From the NCBI GenBank assembly GCA_021464245.1, contig JADCRB010000001.1, forward strand, positions 5,403,186 to 5,467,185: 64,000 nucleotides of DNA, given 5' to 3'. The notes beneath the pieces are model-generated. The model was not told the DNA's origin and did not search any database. It saw only the letters and a list, made by a program, of their open reading frames with translations. This DNA comes from Carallia brachiata. Its lineage: Eukaryota; Streptophyta; Magnoliopsida; Malpighiales; Rhizophoraceae. Positions within the stretch are counted from its first letter, which is position 1. Each line of letters begins with the position of its first letter. Positions 40,893 to 53,379 of this stretch are shown here, in pieces. Position numbers and translations under genes: made by a program.

Positions 40893-41800
40893 ATCATGTC
40901 GGCAGCAGCAAACTTAGCACCAACAAGTTCTTTTTTTTTAGTTCTTACCTCAGGTCCAAGTGTTTCTATAGTCAATATATCACTTCCAACTCTACCCATA
41001 TTCTCAAAAGAGAATTATGATTATCGGGATGTGAAAATTAGGGCTTTTTTTTATGATTTATGACCTGTGGCAAATAGTAGAAATAGATTATGATCCACTA
41101 TCTACAACAGAGTTAATTGATAAAGAGAGTGCTCTCTATAGAGAAAGAGTAGTAAAGAACATCACAGCTCTTACTTTGATTCATTCTTTAGTGTCAAAAA
41201 CTATTTTTGCTCAAGATAGTTGCAATTAAAACAACAAAAGAAGCCTAGAACACACTACAGGATAAATATGAAGGTTCAGAGAAAGCTAGAACTATCACGT
41301 TGTAGTTCTTGAGAACGGACTTTGAGAATTTGAAGATGAAGGAAAATGAATGATTCAAAAGCCTTTCTAGCAGACTGTTGGAATTTGTAAATCAATTGAA
41401 AAAGAATGGTGAAATCTTGGAGCCTAGAGAGTTGTAGAGAAAGTTTTGAGGAGCTTATCTAAGAAATTTGATGATGTGGTAACAACTATAGAGTTGATGA
41501 AAGATCTTTTAGATTTTAGACTTGCAGAATTGCTAGCTGCACTAAAATCACATGAATAAGGGATTCTCAGTAGATAAAATGAGCACACTGAGGCAGCTTT
41601 TCCTGCTGAGTTTAAGCAGAAAGGGAAATTTTCTAAACTTGGTAGCAACAAGTTTTCTTCAACTAGCAAACAAGAAGCTTCAACCACACTTGGTGATAAT
41701 TCCAATTAGAAAAAGACAGTTTCCCTCCTTGCAAGATTTACGAAAAAAAAAATTGTTTAGAACAAGATTGCTAACATAAGGGGAAGGTCCAATGCAGATT
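40893..41800 (+). pseudogene. second copia: gag
   Basis: Reading from ATG about 40897: MSAAANLAPTSS, then VSIVNISLPTLPIFSKENYD and WxVKIR-type text, with an early frameshift in a T-run. Then TELIDKESALYRERVVK, LRSLSKKFDDVVTTIE and LAALKSHE. These are gag (DUF4219/UBN2-type) blocks in the correct order, split by at least ten stops. Frames at 41424 and 41680 on the minus strand are shadows. Confidence 0.7.
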
Positions 41801-42059
41801 TTACAAGAAGTTTTGACATGTTGAAAGAGACTGTAGAAACAAGCTAAGGAAGACATAGTTTCAATAGCTTCAAACACAAAAACAAATAAGACAGAAACAA
41901 CCAAAGCAGTTTTAACCAAGATAGCAATATGTACATGTAGCAAACACACAATCTAGAGAAGATCATTTGTTTTTGGCCTATCAAAAAGGAAATGAAAACT
42001 GCAAAGAAAGCTAGCTCATTAATAGTGGTTGTTCAAACCACATAACAAGCTAATCTCAA

Positions 42060-42570
42060 ATCTTCAATGATTTGGATTCAAGTTACAAAGGCAGAGTTAA
42101 ATTGGGAAATGACATGCATGTTGAAGCAGCAAGCAAAGGAATAGTGACAATACAAACACACAAAGGAATAAAGTACATATTAGATGTGCTTTTGGACGCA
42201 AGATTGGATCAAAATCTGCTCAGTGTGGGGCAAATGGCTCAAAAAGGTTACTCTTTATACTTTTCACAAAATGTATGCAAAATTTATGATTACCATGGTG
42301 TTAAAATGGCAGAAATTGCCATGATCAGTGGGAGATTTCTATTATAATGGAAGTATGCAACTGAATCTGGTTTAGCTATGGCAATTGATGAAACTGAGCT
42401 TTGGCACAAAAGATTCGGTCATTGCAACCTTAAATCTTCAAAGTATTTACAAACTAAGGGGTTAGTGAAGGACATGCCTCATTTGTATGATTTGCCTTGT
42501 CTTTATGAAGCTTGTCAACTAGGCAAGCAACATAGAGAGCCATTTTATTCAGCTAGTCAGACATAGAGAG
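42060..42570 (+). pseudogene. second copia: protease C-terminus and GAG-pre-integrase
   Basis: Frame 42072-42347 carries VKLGNDMHVEAASKGIVTIQ and LDQNLLSVGQMAQKGYSLYF, the typical protease-to-pre-integrase region with the NLLSVGQ motif. Frame 42378-42566 carries ELWHKRFGHCN and ACQLGKQHREPF. The integrase core that should follow (42600-43000) is barely readable. Confidence 0.8.
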
Positions 42571-43039
42571 CACAAGAAAAGCTTTAGTAGGTGCATGGTA
42601 CATTCTAACTTGAGTAGCAACAAATATTTTGAACTCTTTATAGTTTATACTTTTTATAGATGACTATACTACAATGTCATGGGATTACTTTTTGAGACCA
42701 AACTTTGTCTTCAAAAAGTTGACAGCCATGGTCGAAAATCAAAGTGGTTGCACCATAAAGAGGTTAAAATCAAACAATTGCTAATTACTCAGAGCGCAAC
42801 AAGCATGCAAGTACTAGTTCAAGGATAGACCAAAAGTATTAACACTGAAGTAGAACACATAAGTAACCCAAGCAATGGTTATGGCTAATCAAGTTCTTCA
42901 CCAAGAGCTCTTCCACCAACTCCACGAGGAAACTGTTCTTTAGAGTCATAAACATTGTAAGAAAGATCAGACCTTTGATGCACATTTAAAGATGTTGTAT
43001 GACCTTATTTGAGTCTTAATCATTTGAGGAAGTAGCAAA

Positions 43040-43730
43040 AGAAGAGGTTTGGGAGCATACAATGCAAAATGAGTTGTTTATAATTAAAAAAAAAATAAAT
43101 TGTGGGAGCTAGTGCCTATACATGAAAGGCAGAAAGTGATTGGAGTTAAATGGATTTACAAACTTAAATAAAATGCATATGGATTGTTGAACAAGCACAA
43201 GGCCAAACTTGTAGCTAAAGGCTATGTGTAATAAGAAGGAGTAGATTTCACTGATATTTTGTATCAAGATTGGATATAATTAGGCTTTCGGTGGAACTAG
43301 TAGCACAAAAGAATTGGAAAATCTACTAGTTGGCTGAAAACTAGTTTCTAAATGGCCATCTTCAGGAAAAAGTCTATATAAAACAACTTGAGGACCTCAT
43401 TCGAAATGGCAAGGAAGATTGGTGTTACAATTTGCATCAAGCCCTTTATGGCTTAAAGCAAGCACCTAGGCCATGGTATACAAGATTAGATCAATATTTC
43501 ATTCATCATGGATTCAGAAAGAGCCCTACTAATCATACATTATATATCAAGCTACAAGAAAAGATTGAAGTGTTGATTGTGCCAGTATATCTTAATGATT
43601 TGCTGGTGATAGGTGGAGATGTCAAAGCAGTTGAACAATTTAAACATGAAATTTTGCGGGAGTTTGAAATGTTAAATTTGGGGCAAATAAGCTACTTCCT
43701 TGGACTAAAAGTGAAATAGAATGAAGATGG
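43040..43730 (+). pseudogene. second copia: reverse transcriptase
   Basis: Broken N-terminal text (ELVPIHERQKVIGVKWIYKL, HKAKLVAKGY) precedes a clean frame (43432-43719). That frame has HQALYGLKQAPRPWYTRLD and VPVYLNDLLVIGG, where the YVDD box reads YLND, followed by LNLGQISYFLGLKVK. The middle RT is disrupted around 43260-43400. The YVDD change and stops indicate an inactive enzyme. Confidence 0.85.
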
Positions 43731-43940
43731 CATCATTATTTTCCAAGAAAAGTATGTTGAAGACATTTCGAGGAGGTTTAGGATGGAAAAGAGCAAACCT
43801 GTTTCAACTCCACTACAGCCTAACTTGAAAATTTTAAAGTTAGATAGGAAAGTATTGCCCAATCTTTACAAAAGTTTAAATGAGAGTTTGCTTTACCTAA
43901 CTACAACCAGGTCAGACCTAATGCTCATCACTTAAAGACA

Positions 43941-45454
43941 ATGGAATGGGTTTCAACAAAGTAGTGCGGGTGTGAGTACACAAGCGAGGGCCAGAGTGTC
44001 ACCTGGCATTCATCAGGAATGCCAAATCTTGAGATCCAACTTTTGGTATCCTCGTTTCCCTTTATTATTTCTCATTTTTGAATTTTTTTTTTTTTTAGTT
44101 TGGAGTGTTCTTGGTGCCTACTAGTCTGGAGTTCTTGCTATGCATAGGATGTTTATGTGGTTAAATAGGCCAACTGTTGTGGTACTTATTAAACCAATAA
44201 TAAGCAAAACTAAAGCAGGCAAGGTTTGTAAAGAGATTGGTTTCTTGGGCATGATACAAGAGGATGCGAATGGGTATAGTGGTGGTAGTTTTAGGTCTCA
44301 TGGGATTCTGAGAGGATACATATTTGCAAGCTTAAAAGGAAATTCCAAGATTCAACGTAGCAGCATCGGAACATTATCAAACCTATGCCTTTGGCATTAA
44401 TGCACTTCACTTCACTACTACAATCATGGAATATGTATTATTTTGGGAATATTTTTCTAAAGAAAAAAAAGACTTTCTAGCAATAATTCAAGGGGGCAAC
44501 AAAGTTTTATCAAGGCAATATTCCCCAAGGTTGTGTTGCTTGGAGCACAGCTACCAAATAAGCTTTTTGTAATGCTTTAATAAGAGGAAGTGTTGTGGTT
44601 TTAATAATCAAGATTAAAATAGATTATAGATGTGGATCATCAAATGAAATACATTTGTTCTACCACCATTATTCCAAATACATAGAATTGTATTGAAGTG
44701 TTACGTGATGGGAACTGGATTTGTGAGGTTAGTGAGTAAAGAAAACTGGCTTGTGGTTACTTTTAAGCCTTTTTCTATTAATGTCCATGAATAGAAGAAA
44801 TTTCCTATCAAGGGCCAATTTGGACAATTCCCTTTCATGAAAATGAACAAATTGTTGGAACCTTTTGAAAAAAGAAGGTAATTTAGGCTTCATATGCCAT
44901 ATACACTTTTAAATTTAGGCTTTTATATGCCATATATACTTTTAAAGCTCTAAACTTGAATTGCCATCATACATTGTTTTTTTAGAAGCTATAGAAATTG
45001 GCCAATGACTCTTTTGCAAAGTTTGTTATTTTTAGCTCGAGCCATTTTTAATTGATTATTCCACTGAAAAGAATAAAAATTGTTGTTCATTTTTTTGTGT
45101 TATTTTGAATGCAACTTTCATTTATTTTTTGGGATAATTCCTTTTCAAATGAATATCTCACATATATTGCTATTAATTCATTAAATTTTGCACGTAATAA
45201 ATTAGTGATGTGTGTTGCATGTTATATAAATTTTGTGGTCTTTCATTGTGTAATTTGTGACAAAATTATTCTTGCCATGCATATTTTTCTAAAATTAATA
45301 TTGTAAACAAAAATTTCATGAAACGAAATTTACATATATGGAATGAACTCATCATGGGCTTTCCAATAATATATGATTTGTAAATTTTGTGTGTTTCAAA
45401 TGAAAGTAATTGAATCTCAAAATTTTGAATCAATTGGAATTTTAGCAAGAAAAT
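43941..45454. other. unassigned sequence after the second copia
   Basis: The sequence changes abruptly after about 43940. An 86-codon plus-strand frame at 44140-44400 has no recognisable motif. A T-run at 44085-44096 and several A-runs are present. No LTR or inverted repeat was identified. It could be the 3' part of the copia replaced by rearrangement. Confidence 0.35.
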
Positions 45455-45742
45455 GACTTGTGTTCATAAACAACTCCTATCTCATGGGTTTAGGTAAAGT
45501 TTGAAACCCATATTTTTAAAAAAAGCAAACCACACTAATGGATTAAGGACGACTTGTGTTCATAAACAACTCCTGTCTCATGGGTTTAGGTAAAGTTTGA
45601 AACCCATATTTTTAAAAAAAGCAAACCACACTAATGGATTAAGGACGACTTGTGTTCATAAACAACTCCTGTCTCATGGGTTTAGGTAAAGTTTGAAACC
45701 CATATTTTTTAAAAAAGCAAACCACACTAATGGGTTAAGGAT
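45455..45742 (+). repeat. three-copy 96-bp tandem repeat
   Basis: Units start at 45455, 45551 and 45647 with GACTTGTGTTCATAAACAAC. Each contains CTCATGGGTTTAGGTAAAG, AACCCATATTTTTAAAAAA and ends with CACTAATGG-TTAAGGA. Copies two and three differ from each other by only a few bases; copy one has one further difference (CTATCTC versus CTGTCTC). High identity suggests recent amplification. Confidence 0.92.
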
Positions 45743-48700
45743 GCCAAATTACGATGGTGGTCAAAATTTCACTACGATCAGAAATCTAGATGATAGCGAG
45801 TAAGATGGGGTGTATCTTTGGCTGATATGGTGTGGGCAGCTTCACATGCACTTGTTTTGACCACAAATGAGACACTTCCACATAGCTAAGTTGACTAGAG
45901 TCAACAAAGTTATTCTGACTTCCAGTTTCTACTAACTTATGCAAAATCGCCACGTGTCACGCACTAGTTAATGACAATATGCCATTTTGGTTATTTTTTA
46001 TTATAACAAAAATAAATTATTTTTTAATAAGTTCATAATAATTACTTAGAATATTAAAAAAATATGAAATTTACACCAAATTGTTTCTAATTTTATGCTC
46101 TATAAGGGTCTGATGTGAACTTTCAAAAGTGGCAGATTATAAATGTGATATTATTAATGTTGATTATATTTTAAGGAAAATAGCTCACTTGATCTGCACT
46201 CCAACTTAGAAGGTCATCTGAGTGTGCTTTAGAAGAATGAATTATGAGTTCCTCAAACGATTGAGAAATCTACGTTCTTAATAAAATCTGTTTCTTACTT
46301 TTAAAGAGCGCAAGATAAAAATGACGAAGAGCTTATAGAACATGTCAAATATACAAGATTTGTCATCAATCATCTAGAAACATCAATGTCTAAGAAGCTT
46401 AAAGAAGTGGTTCAAATTAACATTGTTCTTAAGTCATTGATGGACTCTTGAGGGCTAACGTGTGCTGTGAGTTTGAACACACCAAGCACATCATTAACTT
46501 GTATAATGATCTAAAGGATGCACTCAAGAAAGCACAAAAGTATCATATTGAGCATGTTGTAAGGTGCTTTGTTATATCGTCAATGAGTTCTAATCTCTGA
46601 GTTGCAAGTCAAATCCACCTTGGCAAAATGGGGATTGGTTCGAGGCTTTTGAGAGCTAGGCTTAGGATTATTTGAGATGTCAAGATGGATGAGACTTCAC
46701 CAACTAGTAGTTCTTTTGTTTAAGTTCATTACTTTTTTGAAACTACATGTGTTGTACCCCTATTTTGTTGGACTTAAATGTTTTTGGGCACAATCAACAC
46801 TATCTCTCTTTTGATTGGGATAACTTGTTTCTGATTTGGAATTGGGATCGTGATTGAGTTGAAATTTGGGTGTGCAACAAGTAAAGGACAAAATATCAAT
46901 AAAAAGAAAATTAATAATAAAAAGAGGAATAACTAAGAAAAACAAGAAAAAAATGACAAATAAATAAATATTACAAGCCCTAAATTTTACAAGATCAAGT
47001 TTTCAAGTACAATTAGTTTAACTTTTGAAATGAGCCCCATACATCATTGAGTGCTCACACCAGCCGAATAAAGGGCCTTCATCATACTGGTAATCTTGGG
47101 CTAAACCCAGGATGTGGTCCTCAAATGCCTTAAAGCCTAAAAAAGAGATAACACATCATCGAGCCCTCAATACGACTTACCCTCAATATCGTGGCGAAGT
47201 TAGGTAGTACTAATCTTTATTAGTCTAATATAAACCTAGGGCACTGGTAAGTTTCAAGGGAATTTCCTCATCTTCGAGGCAAACCTCGGACACACATGAA
47301 TATTAAATAGTAAATAATCATAGCATGTGATAAGAAATATTCTTTTGTATCTTTAACTCTTCAGCCAAAATCGTCAAAGGATTCTAAACAAGGGAAAAGG
47401 GTCCCAACAAAAGGAGATAGAGGGGCACGGTGAAACAAAGCTTAGAGCTAAAAAATACAAGCGAGCATATAAGAGTAAGAGTAAGATAGTGAGTGAAAAT
47501 ATAATAATCAATAGTGCTACAGAGTTAGAAAATTGCTCTGTCAGCCAAGCACATCACCATCAACATCTTTAAGTTAGCCAATAAGGAAGAAAGAATAAAA
47601 AAGAAGACAACTTCAATTTTTCAACATTTTATCATATCAAAAGTCCATCTCATTGTAGACATATCCAGACTTCTTTTTGTTGTTTTTTTTTTTCCCTAAG
47701 AAAGATTATGGAAAGTTACTCAAGTACATAATCAAGTAATGGACTTTTTGCTTTTTGTTTTTTAACTTAAGAAAGATCGGAAAATAATTAAGTATATGAT
47801 CAAGTAAAGGGCTTTACATGATTCCATTTTCTTGAGAAAGATCGTGTACAGTTAATCAAGTACATGGTTAAATAAATGATTTTTTATTGGTTTTTCTTCC
47901 TTCGGAAAGTTATAAAAAGTGCTGGCAAGTACATAACCTAGTAAAAGGGCCTTTGGCTTGTTCCCTAAAAGGCACAAAAATTGGTGCAAGTATGTAATTT
48001 GAGTATGGGAACATTAATAGATTAACTAAGCATGTATCTTTCTTTTAATTCAATACTGCATTTAGTTACTATCATTATTTACAAGATCAAAAGGTCTTAA
48101 TCAATTAAGTGTGGTAAAACTTTTGTACCCCCCCTTCCTTTAAAACAACCATGAAATCTAGTTAAGATTTATGCTATTTACAAGCCAGTCAATCTCTCAA
48201 TTGCAAAAGTTTTTCAAAAGCCACACATGCACATATAGATTTTGTTAAAATAGACAAACAATAAATACATAGGATCCATATATCACTAAATCAAACAACC
48301 TTTAGTGCATGATAGCCTTTGCAAGGCCTAGCCAAATCTACCACAAGCAAACTTAACAGTAAATCCCAATAGCAATAATAATATGCATATAAACTCAAAA
48401 CAGGCATAAAAGAATTTAGTGGAAGCACATTTTATATTCAAAAGAAAAACCAAGCACATAAGCTAGGGAGTTCTCATCTGCAAATAGCAGTCTTCGAGGG
48501 AATCTTCTCAACGAGGTTCGTCTACTGAGCAATAGGAGAAAGTAAAACTTTAACTTGTTTTTTTTTTACTATAAATATCACTAAATATGATTGTTGTCAA
48601 AAATAACGCGATAGACAATGAAAAGAAAACAAAAACACACATATTTTTGCGAGCAAAACACCTTATTGGGGGAAAACCATGAATAAAGAGGAGAAAATCT

Positions 48701-50141
48701 AAAAAAAGTACAACAGAGAGTCTAGAGTGGCAGCAACAAAACAAAAGTTTACAAGTCCTAACTAAAAAGAACAATACATATGTGTACAGTAAACATCAAA
48801 GCCTAAAAGATAACATGTCCATATAATGGCACTACAAGCTCTTTAGTCTAGGCTAAACAGGATTCAGGTCACTATACTCGAACAATAATGTTAGATCCAA
48901 ATGCATGACACATATTATTTTACCCAATGATTTTTTCTAATGATTGATGATGATGGTTGGCTGCCATTCACCAGTTGCTAAGCTGTCCTTTACCTCTTAT
49001 TTATTTATTTATTTATTTTGGTTTTCTGAATCAAAATAAATAGAATAGGGTACTTGGTGAAAAAATACAAGATCAAATCAAAAGTTCAAGAAATTAGGGG
49101 TTTAAACACTCTCTCTTTCCACCAAACAACTCTTTGATTGATCACATGATGAAAATCATGCAAGTTTAGCTTGCAACTATTTTTTTTTCTCAAATTCATC
49201 ACAAATCCCACAAGCTAGTACACAGCCTCAGTCGAAATCAAGTCAAGAACTAACCTTGCATCCCCAAAATCAAAAATTTGATTTTCCAAGACAGTAGACC
49301 ATTGAGACAAGCTCCTTACCCAGGCATAGGTTTATTCATGAGACCTCATCTCCAATCGAGCTTGCAGAGACTTGATTCACATTCCCCAATTCGAGCCGAG
49401 TTCATTGGGCCTTAAAGATACAAAGATCCTAGAGAAGCACAAAGATGCCAAAAATTACACACATATTCCAAGAGGATCTATGATCCTGTCCGTTAAAATC
49501 ATCAATCGATTCAAGCCTCCTAAAATCCCATCAAAAATCGAATCAAATACGTAGACGTAACCCTCAAGTCATTATATTATCCCCCATTTTATCCCTCTAC
49601 TTCGACTTAACCATGTAGCAAAATTATAGTACAAAGAACAAAGGTAGAAATGGGAAATATAACTGCTCTAGCTAGGTCAGGAAAAGAGAGGATGAAATTT
49701 GTAGTCGTCATCTAAAAACGACGACAAGAGAGGGATTTAAGGAAAAGGATGTAAGTCAAGTAAGAGACATAAGAACATATACATTTATAGTCTAAGAAAG
49801 AAAGAAATCAAGTGCATCTAGAGGGACCAAACACCACCAACGTTACGCGTTGATGGTGATGTAGAAAGAGAAGGAAAGAATATGTAAATGGATAGCAATG
49901 TTTAGAAGAACAAGAGGGTGAGGATAGATTTAGGCTTAGATTTAGGGTTTTTTTTTTATATTTTCACTAATTTAATAAAATTGTGGATATAAAAAGTAGC
50001 TATTTTAAAATCTCAGTTGCCACGTCAAAAAGGCACAATTTTTTTCTAAAAATCTATAATTTGTTGAAAATTAATATGGCATTTTGTTTTTAGATTCTTA
50101 CAACCCTAAGCTTAAATTTTTTGAACATTGAACATAGTAAG
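45743..50141. other. AT-rich intergenic DNA with degenerate repeats
   Basis: No gene or transposon domain is supported. A stretch at 46300-46560 reads like fragments of a gag-type protein (TSMSKKLKEVV) but too weakly to call. 47040-47290 is less AT-rich and unassigned. An ATTT microsatellite lies at about 48997-49018. Degenerate ~67-bp repeats at 47698-48010 are listed separately. Confidence 0.4.
47698..48010 (+). repeat. degenerate ~67-bp tandem repeats
   Basis: Five related modules start at about 47698, 47769, 47833, 47903 and 47967. Each has a form of AAGAAAGAT, then a variable ~10 bases, then CAAGTACATAATCAAGTAA-GG. Spacing is 64-71 bases with substantial divergence, indicating an ancient tandem array. 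Confidence 0.55.
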
Positions 50142-50768
50142 TGATAGATATGGCCTATCATGGCCTTAGGCCCTATGCCTAGATCCTACCGGGCAGCACA
50201 ACAAGGGCTGGCCAACAGTTCGTAAAGATTGTTTAGCGATTCCCTCAAGCAGTTTGTTAGAGCTTGTCGAATGGGAGCTCGTTGTGTAGTTTGCGGTCTA
50301 CACCTGAGCCCTCGTCCTTGTGGGCTCCTTATTGACAGATACCTATCACATCTGTCATACATAGAGCTCTAGTCTTTTTAAACACTAGACTTACACCAAC
50401 ACACAGGGCAAGTATAAGACCCATAGAAGCACACCTAAGTAAGAGACGTCTAATTTCTCCAACTTCTAGACTTTGGACTTATGTCCAGAAATAAGCAATC
50501 CGACAGGGCACCTACCTACCAAGCCTCCTCACAAAACCATGCTCTCGTAAGCACCACAACAGACCGACAGGGCACCTACCTACCAAGCCTCCTCACTGCA
50601 GGCTTTCACTAAGGACCTCACTAGGCCTCCTCGGTTCCCCATGATCTCTTACTGATTTGAGCGTCAAAGTGCTTATGCCAGGGCGTTCTCCCAATCAAAC
50701 ATCACTGTTTTTTAGGTCCACAAGCAAGGCCCAATGACAGTTGAGCCCATAGTCAGGAACAACCATCA
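50142..50768 (+). repeat. 5' LTR of the Tat element
   Basis: 627 bp, starting TGATAGATATGGCC and ending GGAACAACCATCA. It contains an internal direct duplication: CCGACAGGGCACCTACCTAC followed by CAAGCCTCCTCAC at about 50500 and again at about 50564. It is related to but distinct from the LTR at 18532-19148, which lacks the duplication. Confidence 0.85.
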
Positions 50769-50769
50769 A

Positions 50770-50787
50770 TTGGTGCCATCTGTGGGA
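50770..50787 (+). other. primer-binding site of the Tat element
   Basis: TTGGTGCCATCTGTGGGA begins one base after the LTR. This form (TTGG-T/C-GCCGTCTGTGGGA) is common in plant Tat-type gypsy elements and differs from the tRNA-Met site used by the copia elements here. Confidence 0.75.
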
Positions 50788-50999
50788 GTGAGAAGTTATG
50801 TGGCTTTGTTATCCACCTTTTCTTCTATTTTTTATAAGTTATTCCTCACCAAAAGGGGAAACTCTTTCCCTTTCAAGGGAAAAGCCTCAGTAGCACCTTT
50901 ATAGATCCAGTGACTTTGTCAATCTTTTCTTCCTCGTCGAATAGGTGACATACAACCGCATCAGATCCCTCGTTGATGACCAAGTCTAGGAAAACCAAT

Positions 51000-52600
51000 C
51001 CTTCTATTTTTCCCTGGCCTTTGCCACTCAATAAGCAAGGACGCAGCCAAATGAGGGAGCATCAACAAGTTATACCCTGGAGACTGCCTCAACAGAGAGG
51101 CTCAACAACTTGGAGAGCCACATGGAGGCCATGCATGCAATACTAAAGGCCTTCTTTGCGTCCCAAGTAACTCCAGCCCCTGAGAATCAAAACCCAAAGA
51201 CCGTACGAGATCCAACTCAGTGAGACACTGCCATTGTTGAGGAAGAACACAAACTTCATCCCCGCAACACTAAGAAGGTGATGTCTAGAATAAACGACGG
51301 ACCCCCAGAAGGGAAAAGACAGGAATTCGAGCCCATGTATCCAAGTGGAGATGCACCAATCGGTCGTCATAACGCTAGAAAAGGGAGAGTCCCACACTGC
51401 AACCAGACCATAGGGTAAATTCATCGTTCGATCCCTCCTATGGACCCCGACACTGACGTCCCACTTTGAAAACCTCTTTCACTTTAGATCTAAGTGAAAC
51501 GGGGTCAGGCCTTGGTGAGACGGTTGTGTTAGGACAAAGGGATAATCTCACACTAGGAGACAAAGTTTTGCGCCAACTAAAAGACTTGCAGGCACAGATT
51601 GCAACATTACAAGGATCAAAATAAACCCTACAGAAATGGTCTTACCAAAGTCTGGAGTTGCCTCTCTCCAAAGAAATCCAAAAGGCCCAGTGACAGACAA
51701 ATTTAAATTGCCTTCATTGGAACTTTTCAATGGAGAGCAAGACCCAGTTGAACATTGGGTCGATTCAAGACACTCATGTTCTTGTAAGGTACGTCTAACG
51801 ATACGACATGTAAAGTCTTCTCAACAATGTCAAAGGACCTGCCCAGTGATGGTATTCTTCTCTTCTCCCCTATTCTATCGAAAGTTTAAAACAACTCGAT
51901 GAACAGTTCATCGCCACATTTGCCACTAGTAAGTAGCTGAAGAAAAATTCTGCCACCTTAATGCCTCTCAAGCAAAAGGCTGATGAGACCTTGAAAGAGT
52001 ATGTGAATTAATTCAAAATAGAAATGCTAGGCATCGATGACTTGACTTCCAAAACGGTGGCCACCATATTTGAGAAGTTTGCGGCAGTCTGAATTTACGT
52101 GGTCTCATGCTAAGAACCCCCCGAAGGATTTCGACGAACTCATAGCCAAAGTTGAATAATTTATCAACATTGAAGAGGCTAATCGAGCTCGGGATGAGCT
52201 CATAGAGTCCTAGGTAACCAATAAACATCGACACAAAGAACTCGCAAACGTTCTAAGAGACGACAAGGAAAAGAGGGAAAAAACCCTTCTAAGAGCTACC
52301 CTCCCTTTATGAAACCTCTAGTCACAAGGGAAGGCAGCTTAGAGGAAATGAAATACTCAAACTATACCACCTTGACATCCCCACGTGTTATTAAAAGTGT
52401 AGAACAAGAACCTTCTTGTCACCCCACCAAAAATGAAAGGCAAGTTGAATCGGAGAAACATGGATAAGCACTGTCAGTTCCACTGTAATCGTGGTCATAA
52501 TACCACGAATGTATTAGCCTTTGGAATGCGGTAGAGAGACTAGTTAGGTAGGGTTACTTACGGGAGTATGTCCAAAACTTTCCACAGCAACGATTGGCTT
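51000..52600 (+). pseudogene. Tat element gag
   Basis: The plus strand reads, through stops, TERLNNLESHMEAMHAILKA, KLPSLELFNGEQDPVEH (frame 51636-51902), GPAQ-WYSSLLPYSIES, ATLMPLKQKADETLKEYVN, PPEGFDELIAKVE and INIEEANRARDEL. These match the retrotransposon gag core of plant Tat elements in order. A knuckle-like segment follows at about 52470-52530 (CQFHCNRGHNTTN). At least eight stops or shifts occur. Minus-strand frames in the same place are shadows. Confidence 0.82.
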
Positions 52601-52859
52601 AATGCCCCACATAAGAAAAGGACTCAAGGTGCGATTGAGGAAAGGCTCAAGATCGCTCCTAGTGCAAAGGCTACAACTAAGAGCACACACCTCCATCGCT
52701 AAAGGAACACCTAAAAGAGGTGCACTATTCACGTCATCTTGGGAGGACTCCCAAACTACTCACACAAACCTCCCCCAACTTCTTCTGCACAACCAGTGCT
52801 TAATGTTCAAGGCGAGAAACATAGGGAAGAGAAGATGATTAGCCGGTCATATTTATTGA

Positions 52860-53270
52860 TAACTACCTCCATGATATTGAATACTCCCGTAACGATCTAG
52901 TCGTCATCTCACTTAGTGTGGGCAGATTTAGTGTCAAAAGAGTCATGGTGGATACAGGTAGCTTAGTCTTTATCCTCTACTCCAAAGCTTTTGACCAAAT
53001 GAAGTTGAGGATCAACGAACTTTGAGTAGCTGACTTTCCTCTCTATGGATTCACTAACGAAGCTATTCGTCCGCGAGGATACATCAAAGTCCCGGTGGTA
53101 TTAGGGACATCTCCCACCATGAGTTTGAATGAGCTCCAGCTCATAGTGGTCAACCTTCCTTCTTCCTACAATATGATATTGGGATGCTCGGGAGTGTGAG
53201 CTCTTAACGCGGTAGTATCTGTGAAGTATCTAACGTGAAAATTTCCCACTCTTTGAGGAATTGGAGAAGT
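52860..53270 (+). pseudogene. Tat element aspartic protease
   Basis: One frame reads VVISLSVGRFSVKRVMVDTG followed by SLVFILYSKAFDQM, giving an intact retropepsin DTG active site, then GYIKVPVVLGTSP and YNMILGCSG (in place of the usual NxILGRP-type motif). A stop lies between the two halves. Typical location between gag and RT. Confidence 0.8.
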
Positions 53271-53379
53271 TAAGGGATCCAAAAAATAAGCTCGAGAACT
53301 CAAGGTTGCATGGATAAAGAGACGGAAAAAAACCTATTGTTAATAAGGACAAAACATACCAGATAAGGGGTTAGTTCTA

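Larger units (their letters stand above)
40574..43940 (+). mobile_element. second Ty1/copia element, truncated at the 3' end
   Basis: A possible short LTR (40574-40798) is followed at once by GTGGTATCACAGGTC, a slightly altered tRNA-Met primer site, then gag, protease/GAG-pre-integrase and RT on the plus strand. RNase H, polypurine tract and 3' LTR are missing; coding similarity ends at about 43930 after LLYLTTTRSDLML. It is a different copia family from the one at 29745, with different gag and RT. Confidence 0.75.

Noticed and set aside
44140..44400. Possible small gene of 86 codons
   Set aside because: No motif, no promoter or poly(A) context that I can see, and it lies between decayed retroelement sequence.
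45455..45742. CRISPR-like array
   Set aside because: The 96-bp units are contiguous without unique spacers, and the DNA is plant nuclear; it is an ordinary tandem repeat.
46200..46700. Possible gag-like fragment
   Set aside because: Only isolated short stretches look protein-like and no conserved block could be placed, so it was not annotated.
18532..50768. The two Tat LTRs as the two ends of one giant element
   Set aside because: They are clearly diverged, the 50142 LTR is followed by a primer site and gag (a 5' LTR), and the 18532 LTR is preceded by a polypurine-like tract (a 3' LTR), so they belong to different insertions.
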